From assembly GCA_037176725.1 (NCBI GenBank), contig JAZBRS010000049.1:39300001-39364000 (forward strand): DNA of 64,000 bases. The letters run 5' to 3'. The notes below the pieces were generated by a model. It saw only the letters and a list, made by a program, of their open reading frames with translations, was not told the origin of the DNA and searched no databases. The position numbers and the translations under genes are program-made. Position 1 is the first letter of the stretch. The number at the start of each line of letters is the position of its first letter. The DNA comes from Posidonia oceanica (lineage: Eukaryota > Streptophyta > Magnoliopsida > Alismatales > Posidoniaceae). Shown piece by piece: positions 9,789-21,858 of the stretch.

Positions 9789-12011
9789 ATGGAATGTAAT
9801 AGAGATGAGGCCCTTAGGGCGAAGGAAATTGCAGAGAGGAAGTTTACGGCCAAAGATGTTGCTGGCGCCAAGAAGTTTGCTCTCAAAGCTCAAAATCTCT
9901 TTCCGGCTCTAGATGGCATTGCTCAAATGATAGCTACGCTTGATGTTCATGTCGCCGCAGAAGAAATTATTAATGGGGAAAAGGATTGGTACGGGATTCT
10001 CTGTGTCAGTGCTTCAGCTGATGATGAGATGGTGAAGAAGCAGTACAGGAAATTAGCCCTCATGCTTCATCCTGATAAAAACAAGTCCATTGGTGCTGAA
10101 GCAGCGTTTAAGCTAGTGTCTGAAGCTTGGAGTGTCTTGTCTGACAAGACGAGGAGAATGGCCTATGATCAGAAAAGGAATGTAAAAGTGGCTCAACAAA
10201 GAGTTTCAAAGTCACATGCTTCCTCAAATGGCTTCCACCATTTTCCTAATCATTCGTCTTCCAATTTGAGGGCTCAAAAGAATACTGCCCGTTCTGCTCC
10301 CTCTGCAGTCCCCCCTACGGCTTGTCCACCGAGACCAAGTACATTTTGGACATCATGCAATCGATGTAAAATGCAATATGAATATCTTAGAGTATATCTC
10401 AATCACAACCTTCTCTGTCCGAATTGCCATGAGCCCTTTCTGGCTGTTGAAACTGGAAATCCGACTAATGGACATAATGCCACAGTTCATTGGCCCTCTA
10501 CACAGCGACAGCAAACTCAGAATGTGAACAAGAATGCATACAGTCATGGGAAAAAGTCCTCATCTAAAACAGGATCTGCTGCATTTCAGCCTTCTCATGG
10601 TGCCAATCACACATATGAGAAAGTGATGAAATGGGAGGAGAAGCAGGGAACAACTGTAGGTAATGAGGCTGTGCAGCGGAAAAATGTTCAAAAAAGGACC
10701 GTGAGTAATGTGCCTGTCGGGAATGCTAGTGTTGATAGGGAACACCCTAGTTTCTCTAACATGGAGAGACCTGCGAAGAAAAGAAGCATAAGTGATGTTG
10801 GTCTTAATGATTATGCAGGAAACCAGTCATTGGGTAAAACAAGTACCATCAATGAAAACAAAAACTCAAATTTTAGTACAGTTTTTCCGACAGAAAGGGC
10901 TAATGTTTCTGGAGCTAGAATGGCATGGAGGCAAAACAGCAACTTAAGCAGGGAACTGTCATCTCTTGACATTCGAAACATGCTTATGCAAAGGGCAAAG
11001 GGTTTGGTACAGGGGAAATTAGATGAGTGGCATTCAGCTGCTGCTTCCAAATTAGTAGAGAAGGAAAAGGCAAAGCAGAAACAAAAACTAAAAGCAAAAG
11101 CTACTGACAAAGAAAATCCTGTGTTGCATGGAGATGCAGTTGCTGCACCTGATGAGACCAGGACAAACAAATCCAGCAATCTAACTAGAGAAATACCAGG
11201 TGAGAAGGCTTCATCAGCTGATCCATGTGTTGAGTCTGATAAGGAGGTTCCAGAACGTGTATCTATTGATGTTCCTGATCCAGACTTCCATGATTTTGAC
11301 AAGGATCGCTCAGAAAAGGCTTTTGAGCCCGATCAGGTATGGGCTACATATGATGATGAAGATGGGATGCCTCGTTTCTATGTTCTTATCCAAAAAGTTA
11401 TTTCTTCAAAGCCATTTAAGACTCGCATGAGCTTTCTCAACTCCAAAACAAATAGTGAATTGGGTCCAATGAACTGGGTGGGTATGGGTTTTGCCAAAAC
11501 CTGTGGGGATTTTAGGGTGGGCAGATATGAACTCAATGACCATATAAATATCTTTTCTCACAAAGTTAGATGGGAGAAAGGTGCACGTGGAGTTATCAGA
11601 ATTATTCCACGCAAAGGTGACACATGGGCTCTTTATAGAAATTGGTCACCAGATTGGAATGAACATACTCCTGATGATATGATCTACAAATATGACATGG
11701 TTGAAGTGCTTGATGATTACAATGAGGAGCAAGGTATATCAGTTACACCATTAGTGAAGGTTGCTGGTTTCAAAACAGTGTTTCATAGACACCTTGACCC
11801 AAAGGAGGTTAAAAGGATCCCAAGAGAAGAAATGTTTCGCTTCTCACATCAGGTTCCTTCTTATTTACTCACAGGTGTGGAATCAGAGAATGCTCCAAAG
11901 GGTTGCCATGAGTTAGATCCAGCTGCTACTCCCTTGGAACTTCTTCAGGTAATCACTGAAGCTAAGGAAGAAGAGTCGGGTGAGACTTCTGAAAAACAAC
12001 CAGTTGCTTGA
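9789..12011 (+). CDS. J-domain protein with zinc ribbon-like region and C-terminal DUF3444
   Basis: An intact 740-residue single-exon gene. J-proteins stimulate Hsp70 ATPase through the HPD motif. Residues 1-65 form the plant N-terminal helix region (NRDEALRAKEIAERKF). The J-domain spans about 66-130 (DWYGIL...AYDQKR) with HPD at 94-96. A zinc ribbon-like CX2C-X16-CX2C uses C190, C193, C210 and C213. A polar low-complexity middle includes a Lys-rich helix (KLVEKEKAKQKQKLKAKA). DUF3444 spans about 512-710, with QVWATYDDEDGMPRFY, GDTWALYRNW and the Val/Phe-rich end. This is the usual architecture of large plant J-proteins, probably nuclear or cytosolic; the exact role of DUF3444 is unknown. The start is the first ATG and fits the family N-terminus. 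No damage is seen. Confidence 0.95.
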   Translation: MECNRDEALRAKEIAERKFTAKDVAGAKKFALKAQNLFPALDGIAQMIATLDVHVAAEEIINGEKDWYGILCVSASADDEMVKKQYRKLALMLHPDKNKSIGAEAAFKLVSEAWSVLSDKTRRMAYDQKRNVKVAQQRVSKSHASSNGFHHFPNHSSSNLRAQKNTARSAPSAVPPTACPPRPSTFWTSCNRCKMQYEYLRVYLNHNLLCPNCHEPFLAVETGNPTNGHNATVHWPSTQRQQTQNVNKNAYSHGKKSSSKTGSAAFQPSHGANHTYEKVMKWEEKQGTTVGNEAVQRKNVQKRTVSNVPVGNASVDREHPSFSNMERPAKKRSISDVGLNDYAGNQSLGKTSTINENKNSNFSTVFPTERANVSGARMAWRQNSNLSRELSSLDIRNMLMQRAKGLVQGKLDEWHSAAASKLVEKEKAKQKQKLKAKATDKENPVLHGDAVAAPDETRTNKSSNLTREIPGEKASSADPCVESDKEVPERVSIDVPDPDFHDFDKDRSEKAFEPDQVWATYDDEDGMPRFYVLIQKVISSKPFKTRMSFLNSKTNSELGPMNWVGMGFAKTCGDFRVGRYELNDHINIFSHKVRWEKGARGVIRIIPRKGDTWALYRNWSPDWNEHTPDDMIYKYDMVEVLDDYNEEQGISVTPLVKVAGFKTVFHRHLDPKEVKRIPREEMFRFSHQVPSYLLTGVESENAPKGCHELDPAATPLELLQVITEAKEEESGETSEKQPVA

Positions 12012-12670
12012 AATATTGACAATTATGGAGAATTCATTGACCTTTAGCATGGATTCATGCTGGGTGGGTATATTCCAATATTTATTGGGATTAAAATGCT
12101 GTATGGCATCTCCATGTTTTTCAATAGCGGCTAATTATGATGCTGGCAATAGTTTTTCCGTTTCACTTCAATCATTTGTGACAGATATTTGAAATTCTAA
12201 CTTTCAACTTTATCTGCATTTAAAAGGTATCTAGAATATAAAAGTCAGTCAAGTATTTGTTCTAGGTTTGATATTTGTTGCTAATTTCAAATATTGTGCT
12301 TTATTTGGCCATTTGGCTTTCTATGAGTTTGTAAGTTGGTTGGCATTTTTGCTTCAATGGGAACGTATTTCAAGGGAACAAAATGTAGCTTGCACATGGC
12401 ATTAAGTGTTCCATTTGTGTCATAGTTTTTTATGCTAACATTCCTAACTTTTATGAGTATTTTTTCTATCTTAGAATTTTCTTGTTCATATTTGTAGTTT
12501 GAAACTCTGATTATAATAATTACATGATGATGTAAATGTACTTCCATGTTCATATGATAGTGTATTCTCGACATATTATGATTTATTGCGAAGTAAGATT
12601 CTCCAAAATCATTTGTATTGCTTCTTGTATTATTATATAAAACCTTTCCATGTTGCATCTTAAGGTACTA
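12012..12670 (+). other. 3' flank of the J-protein gene
   Basis: AT-rich, with no coding sequence recognised; presumably 3' UTR and intergenic DNA up to the Harbinger-like insertion. Confidence 0.5.
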
Positions 12671-12673
12671 TTA

Positions 12674-13932
12674 GGTCACGTTTGGTAACGATTATTTGCT
12701 CTGGTGTATTTATAATAAGCTGATTTGGACGAAAAAGCTGAACCAAATAAGAAAAAAAACGCCATTTTATTGAAAAATGCTAGCGTTTTTTTTATATGTA
12801 AGACTCATAAAAAACGCCAAAAAAAAAGCTAGCCGAGGAAGTTTTTTTGAGAAACACCAACTTCTTCTTAATTTATTTCCTATTTTACCCCATTTGAAAA
12901 AATAAAATTACAAAACAACTCAAATAGCTCCCTGTTGGGAAGGAGGTGTTCAAGTGCGATGAGGAGCTGAAAGTCTCCGTCTCCGATGGGCTTTCCTTCG
13001 ACGAGGTTGCTCACCGCCGCGAGATCTACAGGTGGAATGAGCTCGAGAAGCACTCCGGCCTTTCAATCTGGCAGCTCGTGCTCGACCAGTTCAAGGACAT
13101 GCTCATGCGCATCCTCCTAGTCGCGGCCGTCGTGTTGTTCGTCCTCGTGTGGTACAATGGGGAGGAAGGAGGCGAGATGGAGGTCACAACGTTCGTGGAG
13201 CCCCTGGAGATCCAGTCGCAGCATGCGTGCGTGAGGAGAGACGGGGGGAAGTTGGTTGTCAGTCTACCGGCGAAGGAGCTTGTGCCTAGGAATGTGGTGG
13301 AGTTGAGCATCGGGGACAAGGTGCCAAGCGATATGAGGTTACCATACCCATACCAGTAAACCTACTAAACTGCATTTTACAACTCACTGGCCTAGAGGAT
13401 CGTGTCCGCAAAAGCCAGGCAATTCAAATCCTTGCAATAATATTAGTAATAATCGAAGAGGGGAGAGGGTAAAGAAGATGAGGAAGAAGAATGAATCCAT
13501 CCAAACCAAGCGGAACCTTTTCTTCTCTCCTCTTGTTCCCCCCTTTCCCCATTCGTCTCTCACTCTCCATATCTATTTTCTAGGGTTTTCTCACCCACCG
13601 ACGTTGACGAGAAGTTGGTGGGTGTGGAGGTGGTGAAGGCGGGGCCGGAGGGCGGGGAGGTGCTCTACTTTGGCAGCATGGCGTAGGAGTCCATGGGAAG
13701 GAAAGGGCCAGCGACAGGGAATATGCCGTCTCCCTCTCGCCAGTATGAGGAACATACGAGGGGAAGGGTAATTTGGTCATTTCATGGAAAAACGCTACTT
13801 CACTGGTTATTGCATCCAAACAAGATTATTTTATTGCAGATAAGTTCTTAAATAAGCTCTCAAAGGAATCAGTTTTAAAAAAGTTAGTTTTTCAACTACA
13901 CTGAAGAGAAAAAAGTGTTACCAAACGCTACC
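12674..13932. mobile_element. Non-autonomous PIF/Harbinger-like element carrying host gene fragments
   Basis: The ends are inverted: GGTCACGTTTGGTAAC at the left, and the right end read in reverse is GGTAGCGTTTGGTAAC (14 of 16 match). Both sides are flanked by TTA (12671-12673 and 13933-13935), the 3-bp duplication typical of PIF/Harbinger elements. There is no transposase. The interior is G+C-rich compared with the flanks and contains a calcium-ATPase fragment (12943-13337) plus another coding-like piece near 13605-13685, so it resembles a gene-capturing (Pack-type) element. Confidence 0.75.
12943..13337 (+). pseudogene. Captured N-terminal fragment of an ER-type Ca2+-transporting P-type ATPase (ECA family)
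   Basis: The translation matches the N-terminal region of plant ECA1/ECA4-type pumps: [53 protein letters not shown], then EIQSQ...[26 protein letters not shown] and PSDMR. Between VEPL and EIQSQ the family normally has about 28 residues containing a transmembrane segment; here they are cleanly missing in frame. The conserved GD before IVEL is altered (RN). The phosphorylation and nucleotide-binding domains are absent, so it cannot be a pump. It lies wholly inside the Harbinger-like element. Confidence 0.85.
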
Positions 13933-13935
13933 TTA

Positions 13936-16900
13936 ATATTAGGGCGTTTTTAAGCTTGACTGCCATTAATTTTGGTTGGATTAAATATATTTCTTGCGAG
14001 CCTTCTTTCTGTTTGTTTGGTGTTGCATCACATTGAAGTTTTCGTTTGATTTTGCTTCAAAATAGTTTCTAGATGGTATTACAAATTTAAACCCTGAATG
14101 CTTTTCCTTAAACCAAATTTATCCAACCAAAATATGGTCTGTAGGATGTGGCACTCCTTTTGAACAAAAAGTTTGAAAATCTGAATTTAGATCTTTTCAT
14201 TCTGCATGAACTATCCTTTACATCCATTCATTGTATTTTTATCGTTGACTGAAAGTGATATTTTCAACAGTTGAACTTTTCTAAAAAAATTGCTTAATTT
14301 GACATTTAGATCAAGGGGCTATGATAATCAGATTGTGATGAAATTTGAGCTATATATTCCAGCTTGAATTGCTTATAAGCTGCTCAAGGAAAGATTTTGT
14401 TAAGCAGTGTAGATCTTTCATCTAGAAGCTAAACTAGATACCACTTTCTTCATGTTTATATAGGCTGAGACATAATCTATAAGATGTACCAATGCTAAAC
14501 ATGCATTTAATACGTTAATACACGATTGTTTAACTCAACCATATGTAGGATATAAAATCATTATTTAAAAGAACTACAAGACCGTCCTTTCTTTTTTTTC
14601 ATTTTCTCAATACTGAAAATCTTCTGTTTGTGCTTAATAGTGTTTGATTCCATAAAAACACATTTAATAACAACAGCCTGAGCAACTGCTCAATATTGTG
14701 TTGGTAACAGGATTTTTTCTCTCCACTATACTCTAATCAGTTTTTTTAAAAGTTTTTCTTTCAAATTACTGATTCATTATTAATGACGTGTATCACTCAG
14801 ATCCCTATGATTTGGAATTGCAACATGAATACAAGTGGACAATATGAATCCTTTGTATCTATTCAGCTCAATCGAAGGTTGTTTTTCTTCTGTCATAAAT
14901 ACATTTTCAATGACGTCTGTCATTCCAAGTCTTCCTCTCTTAATATGATTTAGAATAGATGCAAAGGTTCCAGTCTTTGAGGATTCTGATGCTAGAGCTT
15001 TTTTGATGCAGTATATACTCTAGCATTCAGACAAAAAAAAATAATTCTTAAATTTTTTTAGTAGGGAAATAAACTTGTCACTAGAAGAAGTTGCCCTGTT
15101 TGTCAAAATTTCGGGTCTGTATGTTGTTTTCAGCTTTTGTTTAGATCTGATGCACTGTCAATTTAGATTCTGACATAGTGTTTAGAATATTCTAGCGTTT
15201 CTTCTTGCTGAAAGTTATTGCTCTGATAAGTTTTCCTTATCTTGATTATAAATTTCCTGCGTGGATGTTTCATATGAGCAAACTACATCAACAAACTATC
15301 AGTCTTTCTGGATTAGCATCACTATGTTGATCTTTTGCCTCTATTTGGTTTTACTCATTTGTTATGCACTTCTACTAGTTAAAGTACATCCACTCATTTG
15401 TCATTGCCTCTTCTGCATAAGTTGCCTGCTGATGTATGCACAGTATCAATTTGGATTTCTGACGTAGTGTTTGGGTTGATGCAACATTTCCTTATTGCTA
15501 TAGATAGTTTGATCTTCAATTACCAACATATAAGTCATCTACTCAAACATTCTGATACATATAATATACAGGTCTTAAAGATTTACTGCGGAGTTCACTG
15601 GGTAAACTCCAAAAAAAAGATTTACAGTTACTCTTTCATTAATATATTAATGCATCCTGAAATTATTTCTCCACTTCACCCCCTTTAGAATTGTTATTAC
15701 CGTAATGACATCTTAGCTGAAGAATCGAACCTTACCACTTGTTTGGTACCTTGGATGTAATTACTTGTCTTGACAGAAGTTTGTGATATGAAATCTTGGT
15801 GAAGCTGGTGTTCTGACCTTTATCTTTGTGAGGAAGTTCTTGCTATTTCAGCCGTACCTTGATCTTATGTTACTGGTGTTCTTTCAGCATGATAATGTTA
15901 TAGATCTTCTAGATTAGTGTTTAACTATGTGGTTTTCTCTGATTCAGTATTTGAATACTCACTTTACTCGCCGCTTCTGCATCTGTATGCTCCTCACATA
16001 ATTCACTGTTTCAGCATCTGAATAGTGAGTACTAATATTATGTTTTTTTTTCTAAAAGATTCCCTGATTATTAATCCTCATGTTCTTTAAGTTGCTTTTC
16101 CCACAAAATTCTTTCATGTTTGTTAAAAAGTTACCAGGATCCGAACATGGCAGACAATAATCAATTGGTTAGTCTCTACTTTTTTATGCGTTCTTTCATA
16201 CCAACTTGGTTTTTGCACTTGGTAGTCCTGCATTTGCAGTGATTTGCGTCATGCAGATTCCTTTCATTTCAAAAATTGGAAACCTGAGTTAGTTTGCAGC
16301 ATATGTTGTAAGTTTCAGTTATGCAGGTACTGGCAGTATATGCTGGGTGTGTTGATTCTGTTGAAACAGTTGTGCTGCGAATTGTTGTAGTCGTATCTCC
16401 TCATGAAGCAATTCCTCTACCAACTGGTTGTTTAGAATGTATGTACATTATCAATTCTCACAGTTCCAAAGAATGTACATATGTTTGTATTCTGTTGGAT
16501 TTTGCTGCCTTCGCAGCTTACATCGCAGGATAAAGTCCTTGCGACTTGGATGAATGTTCTCTAAAGGAAAATTCTGGGCACGTACTAGGACAAGTTTTAC
16601 TGTTGAATTCTTAACAATTAGCTGGGATAATGTCAACCGTGATTGAGTGATTGGACAATGATCTACCGTTTGAACGGTTACGGATTTCAAATCTGATTTT
16701 AGCGGTGCAAAAAAAAAAGAGTCAACTGTGATCTAATTACTTTGAGCAATGAAATTCGAGTTGTTTGTTTTCGTTTTGTTTAATAATATGTTTTCTATTT
16801 ATTTGACAAATGGAAATAGTTTTTTCTCCATGGGGATCGAACATGGATATTGCAAGGCACTTGGCAAAATCTTCCTCCGATTGGTCTTTATCAAGATTGA

Positions 16901-17620
16901 GGGTCGGTTTGTTTGGCCTTGCACGTTATCCAAAGCACGTAAAACAAGTCAATGAAAGGGTGTATTTTTTATGGATTGTAGTATACATTGTCATGTGACA
17001 GCATGTAAATAGATTTTTTTTCTCTATCATGTGAAATAATCTGAAATGAATAATATGTTGTCAAACAGATCCTAAATAGGTGAGTGAAAATAGTGATCTT
17101 TTCCTTTTATAATGTATAGATATTTTATCAAAAATTTTACCTATTGACTCCTCAATTTTGAATTATTTCAAAAGTCCATCATGTCTCAATTACTTGACGT
17201 TTCTCTTATATATTTGAAGAAAAATTTGAAGTATCCATTGTGTTTAACTTTAGTTTTAGTTTTAGATTATTTGACCAAAATATTCTCCAATGTATTTTCA
17301 AATTACCCGTAGAGGTTTAAATGAAGAGTGCATTTGATAATTACATTATATATTGAGTTAATATTTCTCAATCACAATCAATAAACAGTAGCATGTGATT
17401 TAAACATTTGCCAGCTCCAAAGGGAGTGGAGTTGGACAAAGTATTTAAAGACGAGAATTTTCCGTAACAAGTTTAAAAATTGAAAGAGTCAAATACAAAT
17501 TTTTCTTTTTATTTGTTGTGTTTATTTTCAGTTGATTCCAAAAATGGTCTTTTTAATCACAAATAAATCTGTAATATAAATCATAAAAAGTTTGAAGGGA
17601 ATTATATTCCCTTCACTTAT
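13936..17620. other. Intergenic, no gene recognised
   Basis: About 3.7 kb of AT-rich DNA. Short open frames have no family motifs, and no tRNA or clear transposon ends were found. Confidence 0.5.
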
Positions 17621-17624
17621 ATTT

Positions 17625-18071
17625 AAAGGTGTAAACTGGGCTAGGTCAGTTTTTAAACCCTCCGGCCTGACACGGCCCAAGGCCTGCGACAAGGCCAAGC
17701 CGCTAGTCGAACGAGTCGAACTAGTCCGTCGGGTTGGTCTATTTAAAAAAAAAACATTAATTATTAAATATTTGATATATTTACATAAAAAAACTTAAAA
17801 AATGCATAAGATATTCAACATTTTACATTTACAATTATTACATCAATATAAATTAAAAAATTTACAAAAAATCTATTTATTGTCATTAGTAGAAGTCAAA
17901 CTTGAGAATTTACTTAATAATTTGAAGAAGTTTGAGAGAATAAGATAATTGAGATAATTGAGTGTTGTAGACTTGTAGTAGAGAATAAAGAGATGAGAGT
18001 TGTGTAAAAAAATGAGAGATAGGAAGAACCAAAAGGGTATTTATAGAAAAAATAGAAGAAAAAGAAAAAAG

Positions 18072-18109
<38 letters not shown>

Positions 18110-18235
18110 GGACCAGGTGAGCTTGGCCCTCAGGCCTGGCACAGGCTAGGGCCAGTCCAGCCTGCCCTTCCCTTGGGTTGGGCTAAAATACAGACCAAAC
18201 GATCTAAGACCGACACGATCCGATTTATAGCTCTA
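17625..18235. mobile_element. MITE-like element with GGCC-rich ends
   Basis: The left end AAAGGTGTAAACTGGGCTAG and the reverse-read right end AGAGCTATAAATCGGATCG are loosely inverted. Both are followed by clusters of GGCCTGGC/GGCCC motifs, the pattern of common short non-autonomous plant DNA transposons. The interior is AT-rich with a trinucleotide array at 18072-18108. Target duplications were not resolved. Confidence 0.45.
18072..18108. repeat. (ATT)n microsatellite, about 12 units
   Basis: A perfect ATT array inside the MITE-like element. Confidence 0.95.
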
Positions 18236-19326
18236 CTTATATTATATTTTCACATATCTCTAGGAGCGTTCGTAGCTGCATTGTAAAAAGGGTCATTTTT
18301 TCAACCGAGGACCATGCTTGGCGTTCAATCATTCACTCCTAGGTGTAAAAGTAACTAAAAAAATACAAGGACAGATCATTGAAACCCAATTAGCAATTTA
18401 TTTATTTCAAAATTACTAAAAGAACAAGGACAAATGATTTAATCCAATTGACAACCTAATACTTTAAATTGGTCCATATGCCTCCCATTAATTACCATAT
18501 CCAAGATAATATTTGGACACCATGTCAATGACTTGACTAGATTCAGGGTACTCGACTACAAGTGGGATATGACCAGCCATCTGCATTTGATATAAGTAAT
18601 ACTCAACTCAAGAAGTCTACAATTTAATACACATCCAATGTCAAATATCGTAATTCTAATCAGATTATGGTATTCAAAGTAATATTTTCTAACAGTTTAC
18701 AATTTAAGATCATACACCATTAATATATATTAAAGAACACATTCAACTGCAATGATTGTGTATGATGCTTTCCATTGGATAAATTTATCACTCTTGGCTG
18801 TAATGACCTCAATCTTCATTGCCACTGGATGTTTCACCGCATGTTACATCACAATAGTCTCCTTTTCATGAATTCCACCTCCCCCATGCCCATCCCAGAA
18901 GACAAGATAATCACACACAAATATCTTTGTGAACGGTGAGGGATAAGGTTCACCCTCTTGTGATGCACATCCGCTTCACATCTGAATCCATACCTTATCC
19001 TCTTCCTCCATCCCCACGTTCCTTCTTCCATGCAATATCTCTCTTTAAAATCTGACCCTACACTTTTAGATTTCATCCGTATACACCAAAGAAGAGCCCA
19101 ATGAGGCTGTGCACCTTCCAAAAGCCATGGAATCCACCGCTTGTTTCTTTTGCTATTCTACTGCATGACAGACACGCAGCACAATACAATAGATTCCTTA
19201 TCACAAACCCTCCTAGTCGGAAACTAGAAAAGCCCCTTTCTCAATTCTCATCTACCTTTTGCTTATCCTTTAACCCATCCATCTTTCTCAAGCTACTTGT
19301 CAGTGGAGAATTGCAGTCCATCTAAG
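18236..19326 (+). promoter_or_regulatory. Upstream region and leader of the NF-YC gene
   Basis: No coding sequence. The last ~130 bp are C/T-rich, with an acceptor-like ...CTTGTCAG at about 19302 just before the ATG, suggesting a leader intron. The donor was not located and no TATA box can be named with confidence. Confidence 0.35.
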
Positions 19327-20085
19327 ATGGAGAACCAGCAGCAGCAGCAGCAGCAGCAGCCGCAGCCGCCACCAGCGCCACCACCACCACCGGTGGCGGC
19401 GCCGCCGCCATATCTACACGCGCCATTCGACCACCTCCTCCAGCAGCAGCAGCAACAGCAGCTCCAGATGTTCTGGAACTACCAACGGCAAGAGATCGAG
19501 CACGCCAACGACTTCAAGAACCACCAGCTCCCGCTCGCCCGCATCAAGAAGATCATGAAGGCCGACGAGGACGTGAGGATGATCTCCGCCGAGGCGCCGA
19601 TTCTCTTCGCCAAGGCCTGCGAGCTCTTCATACTGGAGCTCACCATCCGGTCTTGGCTCCACGCCGAGGAGAACAAGCGGAGGACGCTGCAGAAGAACGA
19701 CATTGCTGCGGCGATCACAAGGACCGATATATTCGACTTCCTTGTTGATATTGTCCCGAGGGACGAGATCAAGGATGAAGGGTTAGGGTTGGTGGGTGCG
19801 GTTGGTGGTGGTGGAGGAGGAGGAGGAGGAGGAGGAGGTGGTGGCGGCGGTACGACGGCGGCCGGGGTGCCGTACTACTACCCGCCGATGATGATGGGAC
19901 AGCCAGCGATGGGGGGGATGGATCAGGGAGGCTACGGGCAGCAACAGCAGCAGCAATGGCAGCCGGCGATGTGGCAGCAGCAGGGAGTTGTGGATGATGG
20001 AACAGGAGCCTATGGTGGTGGTGTAGATAGGCAAGGGTATGTTGTTGGGCATCAACATCAGCAACATCCAAGTACTGGTTCTTAA
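19327..20085 (+). CDS. NF-YC: Nuclear factor Y subunit C (NF-YC / HAP5-like)
   Basis: A 252-residue histone-fold transcription factor subunit. NF-YC pairs with NF-YB, and the dimer recruits NF-YA (or CCT proteins) to CCAAT and related promoter sites. Residues 4-11 are poly-Gln, followed by a Pro-rich stretch and a second Gln run (39-45). The histone fold is at about 65-145 with [39 protein letters not shown] and the C-terminal [12 protein letters not shown]. About 17 Gly in a row follow near residue 157, then a Gln-rich tail of the usual type. The ATG at 19327 (MENQQ...) is chosen over an in-frame ATG at 19297 because 19297-19326 looks like leader and spans an acceptor-like site. The CDS is a single exon, as in many plant NF-YC genes. 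It appears intact. Confidence 0.95.
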   Translation: MENQQQQQQQQPQPPPAPPPPPVAAPPPYLHAPFDHLLQQQQQQQLQMFWNYQRQEIEHANDFKNHQLPLARIKKIMKADEDVRMISAEAPILFAKACELFILELTIRSWLHAEENKRRTLQKNDIAAAITRTDIFDFLVDIVPRDEIKDEGLGLVGAVGGGGGGGGGGGGGGGGTTAAGVPYYYPPMMMGQPAMGGMDQGGYGQQQQQQWQPAMWQQQGVVDDGTGAYGGGVDRQGYVVGHQHQQHPSTGS

Positions 20086-20870
20086 TTTGAGTTTGATCAG
20101 TTCTGCGTGGGAAGGTGCACCTTGAATTATGCTAGTTGGTTTTTACATCTGCATGAGAATCTGATGCTTGTATGTAATATGTTGTATATTGATTTGGGTA
20201 GAGATCGGACATCTGAATTAGTATGATGTTTTTTTTTTTTAATTTTACCTGAATGAAAATTCTGCAATTATTGTTGCATGCATGACTACTTGATCTCATT
20301 CACTTTCTTTTCTTTGTTACCTTTTGTTGCTTTTGGGTCCAACTTTGAGGATAAAGTCATCATGCCAAGGCAATCTTCATGAATCGATGCTGAATCCTTG
20401 ATATAAGCAGATTCTTCAAGGAAAGAACACATGTTCCCTAATGTCTAAAGTTTTCTATAAATTGTTCAATTAGCCTAAAGAGAAGACGTCAGACTTGTTT
20501 GTTGTTTCCTACAAGGTAGTTTGAGTTCTGATCAGAGGATGATATTAATTCATAGTCCTTTACAAAGAAACTTGACATCATGAAAATTCGGCCACGTTCA
20601 ACTTGAGTAATAAACAATCCACTACGACAGTTGGAGCCCTTTTAATTTGGAGTGTTGTGATTTTTAGAATCAATTTTATACGTATTGATGCTTGTTGTTA
20701 GACTTACCAGATCAATATTGCAAACATCACTTGCAGTGGACCACATTTTCTTATGAGTTTCATGTGGGTTTTTTTAACTTGTGAAATTTGTTGTTTCCTA
20801 TCCTTGAGGGTGTTGGAGAAAAATGAGCAGTCAGCCGATAATCATACGAATTTCCCTTAATTTACTTCCA
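20086..20870 (+). other. 3' flank of NF-YC
   Basis: AT-rich, nothing recognised beyond a probable 3' UTR. Confidence 0.5.
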
Positions 20871-20881
20871 TTTTTTTTTTT

Positions 20882-21858
20882 AGAATAGTAATACGATTTT
20901 AAAGATTTTCTGATGTGCTACTGATCGTGTCAGACTTTGGTCAAGCAACTTAAGGGTTCTACAGTATAGTCTTTTTCCTTTTCTGGGTAATGCCAGTAGA
21001 CAGATGTTCGCAGCAGTATCCAAACTCCCCAACTACCTTTGTTTTCTTTGATAGGAAAACCGAGTTCTATCATTTTCATTCATCGGCAAGAATATGGGAA
21101 ACACAACCAGAGCCCATAGGGTTATCCGAAAATAAGGAGATATTACGACAAAGAGCTTGTTTGGCTAATTCATGAGCACAAGTGTTGTTTTGTCTATGGT
21201 TGTATGTAATTTTGTAGCTGATGCATCCTTCAAGTAATCTGAAACATTCGGGAGCAATTTCCCAAAGAGGAGATCGAGGTGTTCCTCTTACTAAGGATGA
21301 GTACCAAAGCTTGTGAGTCTCCCTCCAATTCGAATTTGTTCCAAATATTTTGGATTGCCAATTGGATGCCCTTCAAAAACGCTTGACATTCCGCATGAAT
21401 GGGCAAGTTTGGGGGATGAGTGTCCGCTATATACAGAGAGTGGATCTTTTCCTTCATTGTCTCGGCAAACACGCCTTGAGGCGGTAGCAGAGGGGTGTAC
21501 GTCAGCGTCCACATTAATTTTGATAAAGCCTTTCTCTGGGGAAACCCAAGTAGGATTAATTGCAGCTAATCTCTCTATTAGTGTGAGGATTGGAAGCGTA
21601 CGTGTTGCGTGGTGGCAGCGTTCCAATAGTCGTTGAATTAGGCTTGTACTTGATGTGAGATACGTCTAGGTTGGAATTTGGTATGCTAGAAGACCTCATC
21701 ACAGCGTCCATTCCAAATACACCACCAGGCCACGCGTGGTGATAGCAAGCGCAAGGCTTTCCTGTCGTGCTTACTGCTGCCGTGTGGTGGCTTGTTCCAA
21801 GTCATAAGCCAATCACGAATATTGCTATTAGTGCCGGTGGTTTGGTTAGGGAAGATCG
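20882..21858 (-). pseudogene. LINE-A, 3' part: RNase H-like domain and tail (minus strand)
   Basis: On the minus strand the sequence gives the plant LINE RVT_3 RNase H pattern in broken frames: WVSPEKGFIKINVDADV (about 21540-21500), a CQAFLKGIQLAIQN...FELEGDSQAL segment, and the family terminus HELAKQAL near 21155-21175. A T run at 20871-20881 could be the poly-A tail read on the other strand, but the 3' limit is uncertain (20882 to about 21040). The remaining 5' part of this LINE lies at 27112-30150 beyond the inserted copia element. Confidence 0.75.

Noticed and set aside
12946..13359. A working calcium ATPase gene
   Set aside because: It lacks a membrane segment and the whole catalytic part and sits inside a transposon-like unit.
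15261..15688. Small membrane protein genes in the 14-17.6 kb region
   Set aside because: Random hydrophobic frames in AT-rich DNA, without start context or homologous motifs.
19414..20071. Minus-strand open frames across NF-YC
   Set aside because: They are antisense shadows of Gln-, Pro- and Gly-rich codon runs.
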